A DNA stretch of 64,000 nucleotides from Paenibacillus taichungensis (GCF_013359905.1 NZ_JABMCC010000101.1:124001-188000); one strand, 5' to 3'. Positions 40,395 through 50,105 are shown, counted from the stretch's first letter. Notes: a model not told the origin generated them from the sequence alone. A program made the numbers and translations.

Positions 40395-41147
40395 CTATCT
40401 CACAGGCGTAGCAGCGGACATCTGAAACCCGATGGATACCAGTTCTGCACAAGTACCAGGAAGCATCATCAATGCACCAGGTGAAAGCAAATAATCCGCC
40501 TCAACCAGCATTTCACGATAACTTTCCGGCAGAACCGAGGACATATTGCGCAGCTTTTCCCCATGTTCATCCTGGAGGACTGTCTCCTGGGATATTCCCT
40601 TCCATCTTCGTGGCTCCGGAATGGGGCCCTCCAGCAGATGATCGGATATAAAAATATTCTCGACGAGTACATTGCCATCAGGCACGCTCATACCCATGAT
40701 TCTTTTGGCAATGGGCTCCGGATCTTCGCCTGTAGCTACCCCATCGGTCATATGACATACAAGCGGTGCAGGACAATCCTGCATATTTGGAATTTCAGCC
40801 TGCAGAATTTTCTCGGCCTGCAAGAAAGCTTTCGCTGAATCCGAGAATCTTTTCGGTGTTAAGTCGGGTAAGGAACCTACAGCAGCGATCTCGTCAATTC
40901 CTTTTATCCCGTTCAACAGATCGTACACATCGTCGCTGTATGCCAGAATCGCGATCCTGTAACGGGGTGTCAGTCGGTTGCCCTTGGTCGAACGAAACAC
41001 CATTTGGCGAATAGCCAAAGATAAGGCATCATAGACGACATCAATCCGCCGACGGTTGTCCAGAACCATGTTCATGGAGGCGCTAATATCAATTAGATAG
41101 ATAATCAGTGCGGGTGTGCGCTGGGATGCTTGAATAGTATAGTTCAT
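40395..41147 (-). CDS. VWA-domain protein of the T7SS locus
   Basis: A 250-residue von Willebrand factor A-domain protein. The MIDAS motif is 'IYLIDISASMNM' (D-x-S-x-S), and 'CHMTDGVATGEDPEPI' supplies the later Asp (T-D-G). It binds a divalent metal and a protein partner. The combination kinase, VWA protein, PP2C phosphatase repeats that of phospho-regulated secretion modules. The start lies 33 bp after the kinase stop. Confidence 0.82.
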   Translation of the reverse strand: MNYTIQASQRTPALIIYLIDISASMNMVLDNRRRIDVVYDALSLAIRQMVFRSTKGNRLTPRYRIAILAYSDDVYDLLNGIKGIDEIAAVGSLPDLTPKRFSDSAKAFLQAEKILQAEIPNMQDCPAPLVCHMTDGVATGEDPEPIAKRIMGMSVPDGNVLVENIFISDHLLEGPIPEPRRWKGISQETVLQDEHGEKLRNMSSVLPESYREMLVEADYLLSPGALMMLPGTCAELVSIGFQMSAATPVR

Positions 41148-41180
41148 CTGGGATGTGTCACCTCCGTCGTTGACGTTATT

Positions 41181-43271
41181 TTACAAGTTGGGTAATGTAT
41201 AATCCGTATTGCTTAGGAATTTATTGATTGCATTCATTCGTGCTGCCACTTTACCTACACCTTTGAAATAGGTAGCATCGGTATTGTACAGATTTTTAAA
41301 ATCACGCGCGTAGGATTCGGCATTCTCAATTTTTCTGCCTTTTTGCGCATTATACGCTTTATTGTAATGGGCAATCAGTGTGACGACATTCTGGGCACGT
41401 TTTTTCTTGAGCGCAGCTTTCTGAGCCGCCTCCTGTTTGCGCTGAGCCTCGGCTGCTGCCTTACGCTCCGCTTCCTGCTTCGCAATTTTGGCGTCATTTT
41501 CTTTTTTCCAGACTAGATAAGCCTCATATTTCGCCTGTTTGTCGTACTTTTCCTGTTCAGCCTTCTTGGCTGCTTCAAGCTTCTGTTGTTTCTGCTTGGC
41601 CAGATAAGCCTCATATTTCGCTTGCTTATCATACTTGGCCTGAAGTGCTTTACGCTCTTCTTCTTTCTTCTTGGCCTCTGCCTTCTTTTTCTCCGCTTCA
41701 GCCAGCTTTTTCTTTTCCTCTGCATCCAGTTTCGCCGCATCTGCCGCTTTTTGTTTCTTTTCTTCTTCCTGCTGCTTTAGAGCAGTCAGCCTCGCAGCTT
41801 CGGCCTCTTCCGCAGCCTTTTGTTCAGCCTGCTTGGCAGCCGCCGCCTGCTCCTTCTGTTTAACCTCAGCCTGATCGGCCAATATTTTAACCGTTGGTAC
41901 GGTTCCAGCTAGCAGAACAATCAGCACCGCCGAAGAAATCATAAACTTTTTGGATCGGTAAAAAGGTATCTTGGCTGGCTGAGCTGCATCATCATGCTTG
42001 GGATTTAGCTTCGCGTCCAGCTCTTGAATCGCAGCCTCAACTTCCACCTGCATCGCACTGTTATCCGGAATGAAATGATGTAGTGAACGATACACTTCGA
42101 GCGCCGCAGCCGGTTTGCCTTCATCCTCCAATGCTCTCGCCTGAAGGAAGAGACGATTGACTACCGCTTCCTGACCAGGTGAAGGTTCCGTGCAGGGCAC
42201 GTTCTGATCCGTAATTCCCTGTTTATCCGATATATCGCTTGCTGCTCCAGTCCCTTTAATCGGGTTCGTCTTGACTGCATTTGTCTGGTCTGAAACCTTA
42301 ACTTCAGATTCTTCAACAGATGCTGCGCTTGCCAGATGGATATCCACAGCAGCCAGCGCCACAAACCATTCGCCAAACGTAGGGCAGCTGCTGAGATCAT
42401 GACTCTCCCAGGCACGAATAAACAGATCTGACACCTTGGAGCCCCAGCGCTTCTGGAGCGATTCTCTCATGGCATAATAACGTTCATTTACCGTCTGCAT
42501 TTCGTGCTGGTCAAAATAACTTTCTCCCCATGCTTTTTCCACAATCGCTGCATCAGACCAACTTAACATCTCAGCAATGATAACTGCTCCGGCAAAACGA
42601 TCGGCATACGCACTCCACAAACCGCTGTTCACTGTCCGATGGGCCGCATAGCCCGGTGAGCCGGCAAGCAAAGCATCCGGACGATCCATTCTGGAACCGT
42701 ACATCTGTTCAACGTCTACCAATTCTACTGCTGAAACCCCTCGCAGGTTCTCCACTTCGGAAAAAAACGGAATCATCACATTGGGTGCGGACAAATCACA
42801 ATGAGCCAGCCCACGCTGTTCCATGGCTGAACCGGTCCCGGCCAGAGCTCTCGCCAGCTTCAGACTTTCCTCTGCTGTCAGCTGCTTCTGATCGCTGATT
42901 ACATCGAACCAGGTCAGACCATGCACCCACGGCATCAATACCGCATACAACAGATCAGGATGTTCTCCAATGAGCGCTCCGTTTCTTTCCGGAGTGAGCA
43001 CATCACGCTTGCATACCTGCAAACCTGGCAGTTCACTATAAGACTCCATATGCTCAGACTGATACACCATAGCCGGGATACGGAATTTAGGAAAAAATAC
43101 TTTTAGTGCTTTAGCCCCACTTATGGAACCGTTACGGGGTAACAACTGATAGACGATACCCTGCCTTCCAGCTTGGGCGTAAGCCAGGCCAGGTGCAGCC
43201 GGATGCTGCCCAATGATATAGGCAATGTCGTTAATCACCACTTCATCCCCGGGATTTGGTTGAAAAGACAT
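41181..43271 (-). CDS. Membrane-anchored Ser/Thr-kinase-like protein with long coiled-coil exodomain
   Basis: About 696 residues from the ATG at 43271 (AGGGATGAGC upstream). Residues about 10-310 form a protein-kinase-like domain with the catalytic loop HCDLSAPNVM and metal-binding Asp in 'VELVDVEQM'. A linker and a short helical repeat region ('LFLQARALEDEGKPAAALEVY') follow, then one membrane helix (about 444-462) and an outside domain of Ala/Lys/Glu/Gln-rich coiled coil. The coiled coil contains the repeat KYDKQAKYEAYL twice, 29 residues apart. A small globular end follows. Topology equals EssB/YukC of T7SSb (pseudokinase-TM-exodomain). It could be its functional counterpart with a live kinase. 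Confidence 0.72.
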   Translation of the reverse strand: MSFQPNPGDEVVINDIAYIIGQHPAAPGLAYAQAGRQGIVYQLLPRNGSISGAKALKVFFPKFRIPAMVYQSEHMESYSELPGLQVCKRDVLTPERNGALIGEHPDLLYAVLMPWVHGLTWFDVISDQKQLTAEESLKLARALAGTGSAMEQRGLAHCDLSAPNVMIPFFSEVENLRGVSAVELVDVEQMYGSRMDRPDALLAGSPGYAAHRTVNSGLWSAYADRFAGAVIIAEMLSWSDAAIVEKAWGESYFDQHEMQTVNERYYAMRESLQKRWGSKVSDLFIRAWESHDLSSCPTFGEWFVALAAVDIHLASAASVEESEVKVSDQTNAVKTNPIKGTGAASDISDKQGITDQNVPCTEPSPGQEAVVNRLFLQARALEDEGKPAAALEVYRSLHHFIPDNSAMQVEVEAAIQELDAKLNPKHDDAAQPAKIPFYRSKKFMISSAVLIVLLAGTVPTVKILADQAEVKQKEQAAAAKQAEQKAAEEAEAARLTALKQQEEEKKQKAADAAKLDAEEKKKLAEAEKKKAEAKKKEEERKALQAKYDKQAKYEAYLAKQKQQKLEAAKKAEQEKYDKQAKYEAYLVWKKENDAKIAKQEAERKAAAEAQRKQEAAQKAALKKKRAQNVVTLIAHYNKAYNAQKGRKIENAESYARDFKNLYNTDATYFKGVGKVAARMNAINKFLSNTDYTLPNL

Positions 43272-43305
43272 GCTCATCCCTCTCTCTGTCATTCTGTCAT
43301 AGTGC

Positions 43306-43343
43306 AACAAAAACCGGGTGTTGTGAAAACGCCCGGTTTTTGC
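43306..43343 (-). terminator. Terminator-like hairpin after the WXG100 gene
   Basis: AAAAACCGGGCGTTTT-CACA-ACACCCGGTTTTT on the minus strand ends in a T run. It lies between the WXG100 gene and the kinase gene and could lower transcription of the three regulatory genes relative to the WXG100 gene. Confidence 0.75.
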
Positions 43344-43428
43344 TGTAGTTGTAAATCTTCAGCTTGCTTCCTGCATATGATTCTGGGCGAATTCGGATAT
43401 GGAACCTGCCCGAACTATGTATCGCAGA

Positions 43429-43704
43429 TTAGCGAGCTTGGTCAGCCGTACGGAATTTGTTGGCAATAGCCGTCAGTTCCGCGCTGATGCTATTCAGCGT
43501 CTGAACGAAAGATTGCATTTGTTTGCTAGCTTCCTGGAATTCCTGGAAGAAGCGTTGCTTCGTCATACCTTCCCATTGTCCTTCCATGCTTGTGATGGAT
43601 TGAGTCAATGTAGAAACGATTTGCTGACTTTGCTCACCGCTTTGTTTAAATTGGTTGGAAACCTGATCAAGCTGTTCTGGGGTAACTAAAATACGTCCTG
43701 CCAT
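43429..43704 (-). CDS. esxA: WXG100 family type VII secretion protein (EsxA-like)
   Basis: A 91-residue helical hairpin protein. The W-x-G turn is 'MEGQWEGMTKQRFF' at mid-length, with two amphipathic helices on either side. This matches the EsxA/YukE substrates of firmicute type VII systems, secreted as dimers through EssC. AAGGAGGAATTTACAA precedes the ATG. A promoter of its own lies upstream and a terminator-like hairpin downstream, so it is probably the most expressed gene of the locus. Confidence 0.9.
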   Translation of the reverse strand: MAGRILVTPEQLDQVSNQFKQSGEQSQQIVSTLTQSITSMEGQWEGMTKQRFFQEFQEASKQMQSFVQTLNSISAELTAIANKFRTADQAR

Positions 43705-43749
43705 TTGTAAATTCCTCCTTGGTTTGTGCAATTAAATTCGCTTGTTCAA

Positions 43750-43778
43750 ATTGTACTATACAAGGATCGATCGGACAA
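43750..43778 (-). promoter_or_regulatory. Sigma-A-type promoter for the WXG100 gene
   Basis: On the minus strand TTGTCC, 17 bp, then TACAAT. Spacing is optimal, and the -10 matches the consensus at five of six positions. It lies 46 bp upstream of the WXG100 start codon. Confidence 0.55.
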
Positions 43779-43898
43779 AAGCCGAAGGACCTAATCCTAT
43801 TTACCCCATTTTTGGCATTCGAAACTTCCCCTAACAGCCTATTTATAAAAAAATTCACTTTCTGCTGTCTTGCTTATTCAACCTTGTCCTCCGTGAGC

Positions 43899-44447
43899 TC
43901 AGGAAACCACAGGTTCGGTTCCTCTTCTCCCACGAAAGGAGGGATCTGTGAATCTCCACGCCACAGGTTCAGGCTGCATAGCCTGAATCAGGGTCGCCGG
44001 TGAGCCATCAGGCGGTGCGGCATCCTGTACACGGTACACTGCCGCTACCGCGGAAAATGGATCGGATACAACAGCAGCAGTTGCCGAATGCGCAGGCATA
44101 ATCTCCCCTGCACGCTCCGTCTGAAGAACATTCAACATATTGACCGCATTGCCATAGGCTGTGTTCACATGACTCAACACTGTACGATACTCCATGTCCA
44201 CCTGCTGGAATAACAAGGCCTTGCGTCCCAGCTGTACGCTCAAGTCCATAAAACGACGTACTGCCGCTTCGCAGAGTCGCTTACTGTGATTCCATTCATT
44301 CATGATCGCGGCGCGGGCTTCAAGATCCCACTCCAACGAATGAATGGCCTGATCCAATACTGTCATCTTTTGTTGTATTTGCTCCGCCGCATACTGAATC
44401 TGCCTGCTCAGTGCCCGAAGCACATCCGGTTCCACACGAATGCGCAT
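43899..44447 (-). CDS. Long WXG-like helical protein of the T7SS locus
   Basis: A 182-residue protein. The N-terminal 100 residues form a helical hairpin with 'IHSLEWDLEARAAIMNEWNHSK' at the turn, reminiscent of the WXG100 fold although the W-x-G is replaced by W-x-L. The C-terminal 80 residues are Ala/Pro-rich and look disordered. It could be a second secreted substrate or a partner of the WXG100 protein; no catalytic motif is seen. The start lies 6 bp after the upstream gene. Confidence 0.65.
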   Translation of the reverse strand: MRIRVEPDVLRALSRQIQYAAEQIQQKMTVLDQAIHSLEWDLEARAAIMNEWNHSKRLCEAAVRRFMDLSVQLGRKALLFQQVDMEYRTVLSHVNTAYGNAVNMLNVLQTERAGEIMPAHSATAAVVSDPFSAVAAVYRVQDAAPPDGSPATLIQAMQPEPVAWRFTDPSFRGRRGTEPVVS

Positions 44448-44453
44448 TTACCA

Positions 44454-45284
44454 TCACCTTTCCTCTTCCCCTGCAGGCTGTTTAAGCCAGTCCAGCAGCA
44501 TCTCGTGAAACTGTTCTCTCGTCGTCAGTGCTGCAACAAGCCAATCATCCGAGGCCGCAGTACTCATGCGAAACAGCCAGTTGGATACCGTACTTGCAGC
44601 AAAAGCCGCAGACTGTGATTTCCATCCTTCTCCGTTCCATACAAGCAACCGCAGTTCTCCTTCTGATTCCTTGTTCACCAGACAGCGCGCAAGCGCAAGT
44701 GACCCCTCGGGATCGCTCGTCTCTTGTACCAACTCATCAGCCACTGCCTGTAATTCTTTGTTCTTCAGATCATTCATCACATCATAGAATTTTTTCTTGG
44801 AGCACATCAGAGCCGGCTTTTCCGCCGGAGAATGACCACTCCAATTCATCCGTTGAATCAGAAAATCAATCGCTTCACGAACATTCCCCAAATCACTCAG
44901 CCGGAACGAATCCGGTTCGTCTGCAACACGAGATACTTCAACGACCCGTTCATCCGTGCAGTGCACATAACTTTCATACGACTTGCCGCTGTGCGTGTAG
45001 CGAATCCAGCAAGCCCTGTCGGACAGTCCCGCAATGGCTACCCTGGAGAAAACGGTCGGTGTCATGATCAGCTCATTGCTGTCCTGATCCTGAATCAGAT
45101 ATCCTTTGTCAAGCAGGGATGTTTTCACACGTTCCCACTCCAAAGCAATGTCTTCCGCCATATATCCGCGGAACGGATCTTCCACGCCAAGCAATCGGTC
45201 TGAACCGAGAATCCCGGCCAGGAAAAAAAGCTCTTTTATTTGCAAAGTGACTACCTTTTGCTTGGAATCATGAACCGTCAACAT
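44454..45284 (-). CDS. T7SS-locus protein of unknown function
   Basis: A 276-residue soluble protein of the operon. It has 'LQIKELFFLAGILGSDRLLGVEDPF' at the start, 'VFSRVAIAGLSDRACWIRYTHSGKSYESYVH' in the middle and 'WLFRMSTAASDDWLVAALTTREQFHEMLLDWL' at the end. The layout, with mixed alpha/beta sequence and no signal or membrane segment, resembles the EspG-type chaperone of mycobacterial ESX systems in general outline. I do not claim homology. GGGGAGGTGGCTCATA precedes the ATG. It sits between EssC and the WXG-like substrates, which suits a chaperone. Confidence 0.55.
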   Translation of the reverse strand: MLTVHDSKQKVVTLQIKELFFLAGILGSDRLLGVEDPFRGYMAEDIALEWERVKTSLLDKGYLIQDQDSNELIMTPTVFSRVAIAGLSDRACWIRYTHSGKSYESYVHCTDERVVEVSRVADEPDSFRLSDLGNVREAIDFLIQRMNWSGHSPAEKPALMCSKKKFYDVMNDLKNKELQAVADELVQETSDPEGSLALARCLVNKESEGELRLLVWNGEGWKSQSAAFAASTVSNWLFRMSTAASDDWLVAALTTREQFHEMLLDWLKQPAGEEER

Positions 45285-45300
45285 TATGAGCCACCTCCCC

Positions 45301-48300
45301 TCAAACTACAACATGCCATCGGTCACGAATTTCAGAAATCCAATCAGTCATTTTCCAGGTGCCATCACATGGAATTGCACCTTTAACCCTGGAATATTTA
45401 CGTTTAACATAATAACCTTGACCCGGAGGCAGTACCTTCAGCCCATTTGAACTCCCACCGGATTCCGAATAAGGAATACGGAAGAACGAGAGATCATTAG
45501 GGTCTAAAGTCCCGAACAACAATCCGCTCTGGGAAGCCTTCACATCGTTCACCCAGTCAGAACCAAAGGTTGGAAAGTCTGCCGGAACTCCTGACAGAAT
45601 CACATGTATACCTCGATCCCGTCCTTGACGAACGATCACTCCCAATTGATCCTTCACGTTAAAATCATTTAATTGCTTGGATAACGTATCCGCATCGTCA
45701 ATAACAAGAACGATCTCCGGTCCACCGGTTAACTCGCCTCTTTTTAGAACTTCATCGTACAACTGTTGGATCACAGGTGCAAGCTGTTCTTCACGGGATA
45801 CATGTCCGCGGACATGGGGCAAACTGCTGATTTCCCCCAGTCCTCCGGAACCATACCGCATATCTACCGTGTATATTTGCACGTCTTCAGGAGACGCATG
45901 ATAGGCAAGTGATAACATCCAGGTCAGCAAAAATGTCGTTTTTCCACCTTCCATCGGACTCGTAACCATGAAATGTGGCCCTTCACGCAAATTCAGCTGG
46001 AAGGGTTCAAGATCATCAGTCAGCAAACCTACGGGTACTGTTAAGGATGATACGTCTCCGACTTGCCCGAAGGTCCCTGTACGGATAAGCACATCTTTGA
46101 GCTTAACCTCTTCCGGGAGCGGCGCAATCTGCGGCGCTTCTTCTCCGTTCCAGCTTTCTCTGATCTCTGCAATCATGCGGCGCAGAGCGGAAGAACGCTT
46201 GCCTTCATCTGCTCCGGATGACGGCAAAGCCGCCTGGAACATCAATGGAGGAACCTGTCCTTTGACTAGTCCTCTTCCAGGTGGAAGCTGGCTAGGTGCC
46301 TTGGACGGCCGACCCACTGCGTAATAATAGTCGCTTGGATCAGATAATTCAAACGAAACCGCATTAGGAATATTACTTCTGAATTTCTCAAATACATCCG
46401 TAACACGGTTGGCCGTGAGAATAAACGTGATTCCCAAACTGCCGCCTTCACGAAGAATCGTTTCCAGAAGTTCATTCTCCTCGGGATACGCATTTCGGAA
46501 AGAAAGATAACCATCGATAACAACTACAATCTGCGGCACGGCTGCATGAGCTGTACGACGATAAGCTGATATTGTCTTAACCCCAGCTTCCGAGATCATG
46601 TCCTTGCGTTGTGCACACAGTTTCAGGATGTATCGGAATAACCGCTTGATCCGATCTTCCTCTTCAGACATCATTACCGCACCGATGTGAGGCAAACCTG
46701 CGAAATCCTTCATCATCCGCCCCATATCAATAATATAGCCATGCCAAGGTTCAGTCCGTTTAGAACGGGCCAGTGACATCAACAAGGTTTGCACAAACGT
46801 CGTTTTCCCCAGACCTGGCATACCGTATACAACCAGATGTCCCTGATCCACCGGAAGTGCGAGCGGCTGCTGTCGTTGATTAGGCAGATCATCCAGCAGG
46901 CCAACTATAGGTTTCAGGCCAGCGGCACCGCCGTCAAGCAATACTTCACGATTCTCTTCTTCCTGCCAGTCATTGAGGCTTTCCCATTCCAGTGTCTCAG
47001 GCAAGGGTGGCAACCAGGGCCCAGGTAATCGGGTGATCCCCGCCTCTGCTGCCGCTTCTGCCACATAATCAATAAATACCTGAAGCTGCTTGGGCGCATC
47101 CTCCCCTTTGAGCACAGCCCTGCGCTCTCCAGTCAATAGTGGTTCCCGTTTCCCATTCAAACGAACTTCCATAACAGGCAGTACCGTCGTTGTATCTTCC
47201 TGCTGATTATACGGCGCACCGCTCCAGGCGAATTGCATTTCCTCAAATACTTCATCACTGCCTACCTGGAAATATCCACGACCAGGCTTGGTGATCCAGG
47301 CCGCATTCGGAATTTTGATCATATCCCGACTGTCCCCTTCGCTTTGAACGCGAAGACAGATACGGAAACGCGAATTGCTCCAGATTTTATCATCGACCAC
47401 ACCTGCAGGCTTCTGAGTTGCCAATATAAGATGTACACCCAGTGTCCGACCGATGGCCGCTATGCTGATTAATTCATCCATGAACTCCGGCTGATCCCGC
47501 TTCAATTGCGCAAACTCATCAATGATGATAACTAAGTGCGGCAACGGCTGTTCATGTCTGGAACGCAGAATTTTGTAATACTCATCAATGTGCTGGAGAT
47601 TTCCTGCATCATTTAATATTTTTTGCCTTCTGACCAGTTCGGCCCGCAGTGAGATATTGGCTCGTTCAATCAAATTCCCATCCAGATTGGTGATCGTGCC
47701 GACGACGTGAGGCAAGCCCACAAATGTATTCGACATGCCTCCGCCCTTATAGTCAATTAACATAAAAGCCAGATCATGTGGATGGAACTCGGCAGCCAGA
47801 GAAGCCACAATTGACTGGATGACTTCACTTTTGCCCGAACCCGTTGTCCCTGCGATCAGACCATGTGGGCCGTGCCCCTGACGTTCGATTTTATCATGTA
47901 AGTTAATCGCAATTTTCTTGCCGCCAGCTCGCACGCCCATAGGTACGGGAAGTGTGTCCGGATATCGTGTCTGGCTCCAGCGTGTGACCACATCCAGATC
48001 CTCTACTCGTGATGTGCTTAACATGTCGAACAACGGAAGCACCTGAGGTATATCCGAAGCGGATGAACGTTTCAGACGAATCGGTGACATATAACGCGAG
48101 AGCGCCTCTGCGGACTCTCTGGAAATCACATCTGGCGTGTATGTTTGCCTGATCACGTCAGCATCCTCGGTTTTTTTGATATAAAGCCCCTTGCCTTTGG
48201 AAGCCTCCATAATTAACTGACAATGCATGGGTAGCGATTCCTTACGGTTTGCCAATATGATGGTACATACATCGATCTCCTGAGCTGATTCCAGCAGCAG

Positions 48301-49305
48301 GGGAAGCAACGGCTCTTCTTCTATTAATTGCGTATCCGAGAGAACCACCACATAACAAGGAGTTTGCACGGTTTTCTTGTAGCGATCTTCCTTATTATTG
48401 CGCCGTCGGTTCAACACGGAAAACAAGCTGTCCGCCAATTGATGCGCACCGCTGTGCCTGTCGGCCATATAGCGTTGTCCCTGATCTTCATCCCAAATGT
48501 GGGGCAACCAGCGCAGCCAATCCCATTCCTTGGATTCCTTTTCTTCATAAAAGGCAGCAATCTTTAATTCATCCGGTGAATGACGGACGGTCAGTTGTGA
48601 AATAATTACGCGCAATGAAGCGAGTACTTCCTCACGATTGCCGACCAACCCCATCACTTTCGACTGAAATAAGGGCAGTGTAATCGATGCTTCGGGCACC
48701 GTCTCGAACTCAGCTGCCAATTCATGAGCCGCTTCAATTAACTCATCCTTTTCATAACCGTCCACACGAGGAACCTGAAGTTTGATTCGAAACGGAATTT
48801 CGCCTGTGCCGATTCGCACCTGCAAGAAGTCATCATCTTCCGGGGAACGTTCCCATAACGAACTGTTGCGATTCTTCACCAACTGAAGACATACATTGGG
48901 ATCCCCATGAATTTCATACAGACTCTTCACTTGCTCCGCTTGAGCTTCCTTCAGCTCTTCACGATGTTTCTCCAGTTGTGCACGATACATGGTAGTACGC
49001 TCTTCCAACTTTTTGCGATAGGACTTCTTGTTGCTCAGATATACAAAAAACGGAATCGTGTATGAAGTAAGCATCATCATAACCGTCATCATCTGAAACA
49101 TCATATAATTTGGATTGTTCATTTTGCCGCTCATATTGATATATACGTAGAAACCGATGCTGACCATCGTCATCATGATCGGTACAATAATAGAAATCAT
49201 TGAAAATGTAGGTTTGTTTGGTTCTGCAGGAGGCCTTAGAATTTCCAGCCTTTCTTCCTTGAGAACCGGTGTCATTCTTGGAGAACGCTGATATAACACA
49301 TTCAC
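45301..49305 (-). CDS. essC: Type VII secretion ATPase EssC (FtsK/SpoIIIE family)
   Basis: A 1334-residue motor protein. Two membrane helices (about residues 36-55 and 66-90) are followed by a cytoplasmic part with three FtsK/SpoIIIE ATPase domains. Walker A sites are AGTTGSGKSEV (about 487), GMPGLGKTTF (about 830) and a degenerate SPMEGGKTTF (about 1120). 'DLAFMLIDYKGGGMS' and 'LVIIIDEFAQLK' are Walker B regions. It lacks the N-terminal FHA domains of Staphylococcus EssC. It drives secretion of WXG100 proteins through the membrane. The start is a GTG with GGAGGTCTTCTCTTC. Confidence 0.93.
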   Translation of the reverse strand: MNVLYQRSPRMTPVLKEERLEILRPPAEPNKPTFSMISIIVPIMMTMVSIGFYVYINMSGKMNNPNYMMFQMMTVMMMLTSYTIPFFVYLSNKKSYRKKLEERTTMYRAQLEKHREELKEAQAEQVKSLYEIHGDPNVCLQLVKNRNSSLWERSPEDDDFLQVRIGTGEIPFRIKLQVPRVDGYEKDELIEAAHELAAEFETVPEASITLPLFQSKVMGLVGNREEVLASLRVIISQLTVRHSPDELKIAAFYEEKESKEWDWLRWLPHIWDEDQGQRYMADRHSGAHQLADSLFSVLNRRRNNKEDRYKKTVQTPCYVVVLSDTQLIEEEPLLPLLLESAQEIDVCTIILANRKESLPMHCQLIMEASKGKGLYIKKTEDADVIRQTYTPDVISRESAEALSRYMSPIRLKRSSASDIPQVLPLFDMLSTSRVEDLDVVTRWSQTRYPDTLPVPMGVRAGGKKIAINLHDKIERQGHGPHGLIAGTTGSGKSEVIQSIVASLAAEFHPHDLAFMLIDYKGGGMSNTFVGLPHVVGTITNLDGNLIERANISLRAELVRRQKILNDAGNLQHIDEYYKILRSRHEQPLPHLVIIIDEFAQLKRDQPEFMDELISIAAIGRTLGVHLILATQKPAGVVDDKIWSNSRFRICLRVQSEGDSRDMIKIPNAAWITKPGRGYFQVGSDEVFEEMQFAWSGAPYNQQEDTTTVLPVMEVRLNGKREPLLTGERRAVLKGEDAPKQLQVFIDYVAEAAAEAGITRLPGPWLPPLPETLEWESLNDWQEEENREVLLDGGAAGLKPIVGLLDDLPNQRQQPLALPVDQGHLVVYGMPGLGKTTFVQTLLMSLARSKRTEPWHGYIIDMGRMMKDFAGLPHIGAVMMSEEEDRIKRLFRYILKLCAQRKDMISEAGVKTISAYRRTAHAAVPQIVVVIDGYLSFRNAYPEENELLETILREGGSLGITFILTANRVTDVFEKFRSNIPNAVSFELSDPSDYYYAVGRPSKAPSQLPPGRGLVKGQVPPLMFQAALPSSGADEGKRSSALRRMIAEIRESWNGEEAPQIAPLPEEVKLKDVLIRTGTFGQVGDVSSLTVPVGLLTDDLEPFQLNLREGPHFMVTSPMEGGKTTFLLTWMLSLAYHASPEDVQIYTVDMRYGSGGLGEISSLPHVRGHVSREEQLAPVIQQLYDEVLKRGELTGGPEIVLVIDDADTLSKQLNDFNVKDQLGVIVRQGRDRGIHVILSGVPADFPTFGSDWVNDVKASQSGLLFGTLDPNDLSFFRIPYSESGGSSNGLKVLPPGQGYYVKRKYSRVKGAIPCDGTWKMTDWISEIRDRWHVVV

Positions 49306-49361
49306 GAAGAGAAGACCTCCTTATATTTCATTGCCGTAAACAATATATACGTTCAGATTGT

Positions 49362-49682
49362 TCATTCGTTGCTGTCCTGCTGAAACAATGAACGTCTTCC
49401 ATACACCGGCGCTTCTTCAGAAGTGGTGGAAAACGCCCGCTGGACCCGTACACAACTTCCTTGACGCAGCCCTGTTTCCATTAACTGTTGTGAGTTTTGT
49501 GGAGAGAACCACAATCCTTCCGGAAATTTGGCTTCAAGGATGTACTGAATGCCCTCTCCCGGTGCCTGACCGAAAATACGGACTCCCAGCAATGTCTTCA
49601 GATGTTCAATAGTACATTCATCCGGGACCTCGATGTCGAACCACTCGCCTTCCTCCCGGCCGGAATACACGGTAAGAATCAA
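49362..49682 (-). CDS. YukD/EsaB-like ubiquitin-fold protein of the T7SS
   Basis: About 107 residues if translation starts at the TTG at 49682, which has GGGAGGGATTATT upstream; an in-frame ATG at 49697 overlaps that site. 'LTVYSGREEGEWFDIEVPDECTIEHLKTLLG' is the beta-grasp start of YukD/EsaB-type proteins, and 'AKFPEGLWFSPQNSQQLMETGLRQGSCVRVQ' its C-terminal half. Such proteins are regulators of T7SSb assembly or expression. It is the first gene of the locus, followed by essC. Confidence 0.72.
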   Translation of the reverse strand: MILTVYSGREEGEWFDIEVPDECTIEHLKTLLGVRIFGQAPGEGIQYILEAKFPEGLWFSPQNSQQLMETGLRQGSCVRVQRAFSTTSEEAPVYGRRSLFQQDSNE

Positions 49683-49697
49683 AATAATCCCTCCCAT

Positions 49698-50105
49698 GGT
49701 CTCATATGTAAATTGTCCTAGTGTCAAATTAAATCAAAATAATGCAGATGAAACGCTATTCCATCCCTATTTTCTTACATAAACACCCTGTTTGCAATGT
49801 GCAACCTGTAATTTTGTTACATATGACCCACGTATATATTAAAATATCGTCCATTCGACTCAGAACTTTCGAGGCAGTAGTCACGTTAATTATTGCAAGG
49901 ATGCGAAACTATGCGTGTTTCTTCCATATAAATGGGAGCTACGAATTGATTTTTCGGGACTTTTTAATGCTTCGCCCACAATTGAATTGTGAACACTTTT
50001 CAAACATTGCTCACCTTTATGTTTTCATAAGCTGATTTTAAGGTAATTTTAAGCATTGGAATTTAATATAACCAGTAAGAAATAACTCTCGTGAGGTGAT
50101 TTCTA
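49698..50105. other. Intergenic region between the T7SS locus and a small plus-strand gene
   Basis: No gene is supported. The sequence is AT-rich and must contain the promoters of the divergent T7SS operon and the small gene at 50106. I see no clear hairpin or long repeat. Confidence 0.5.
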
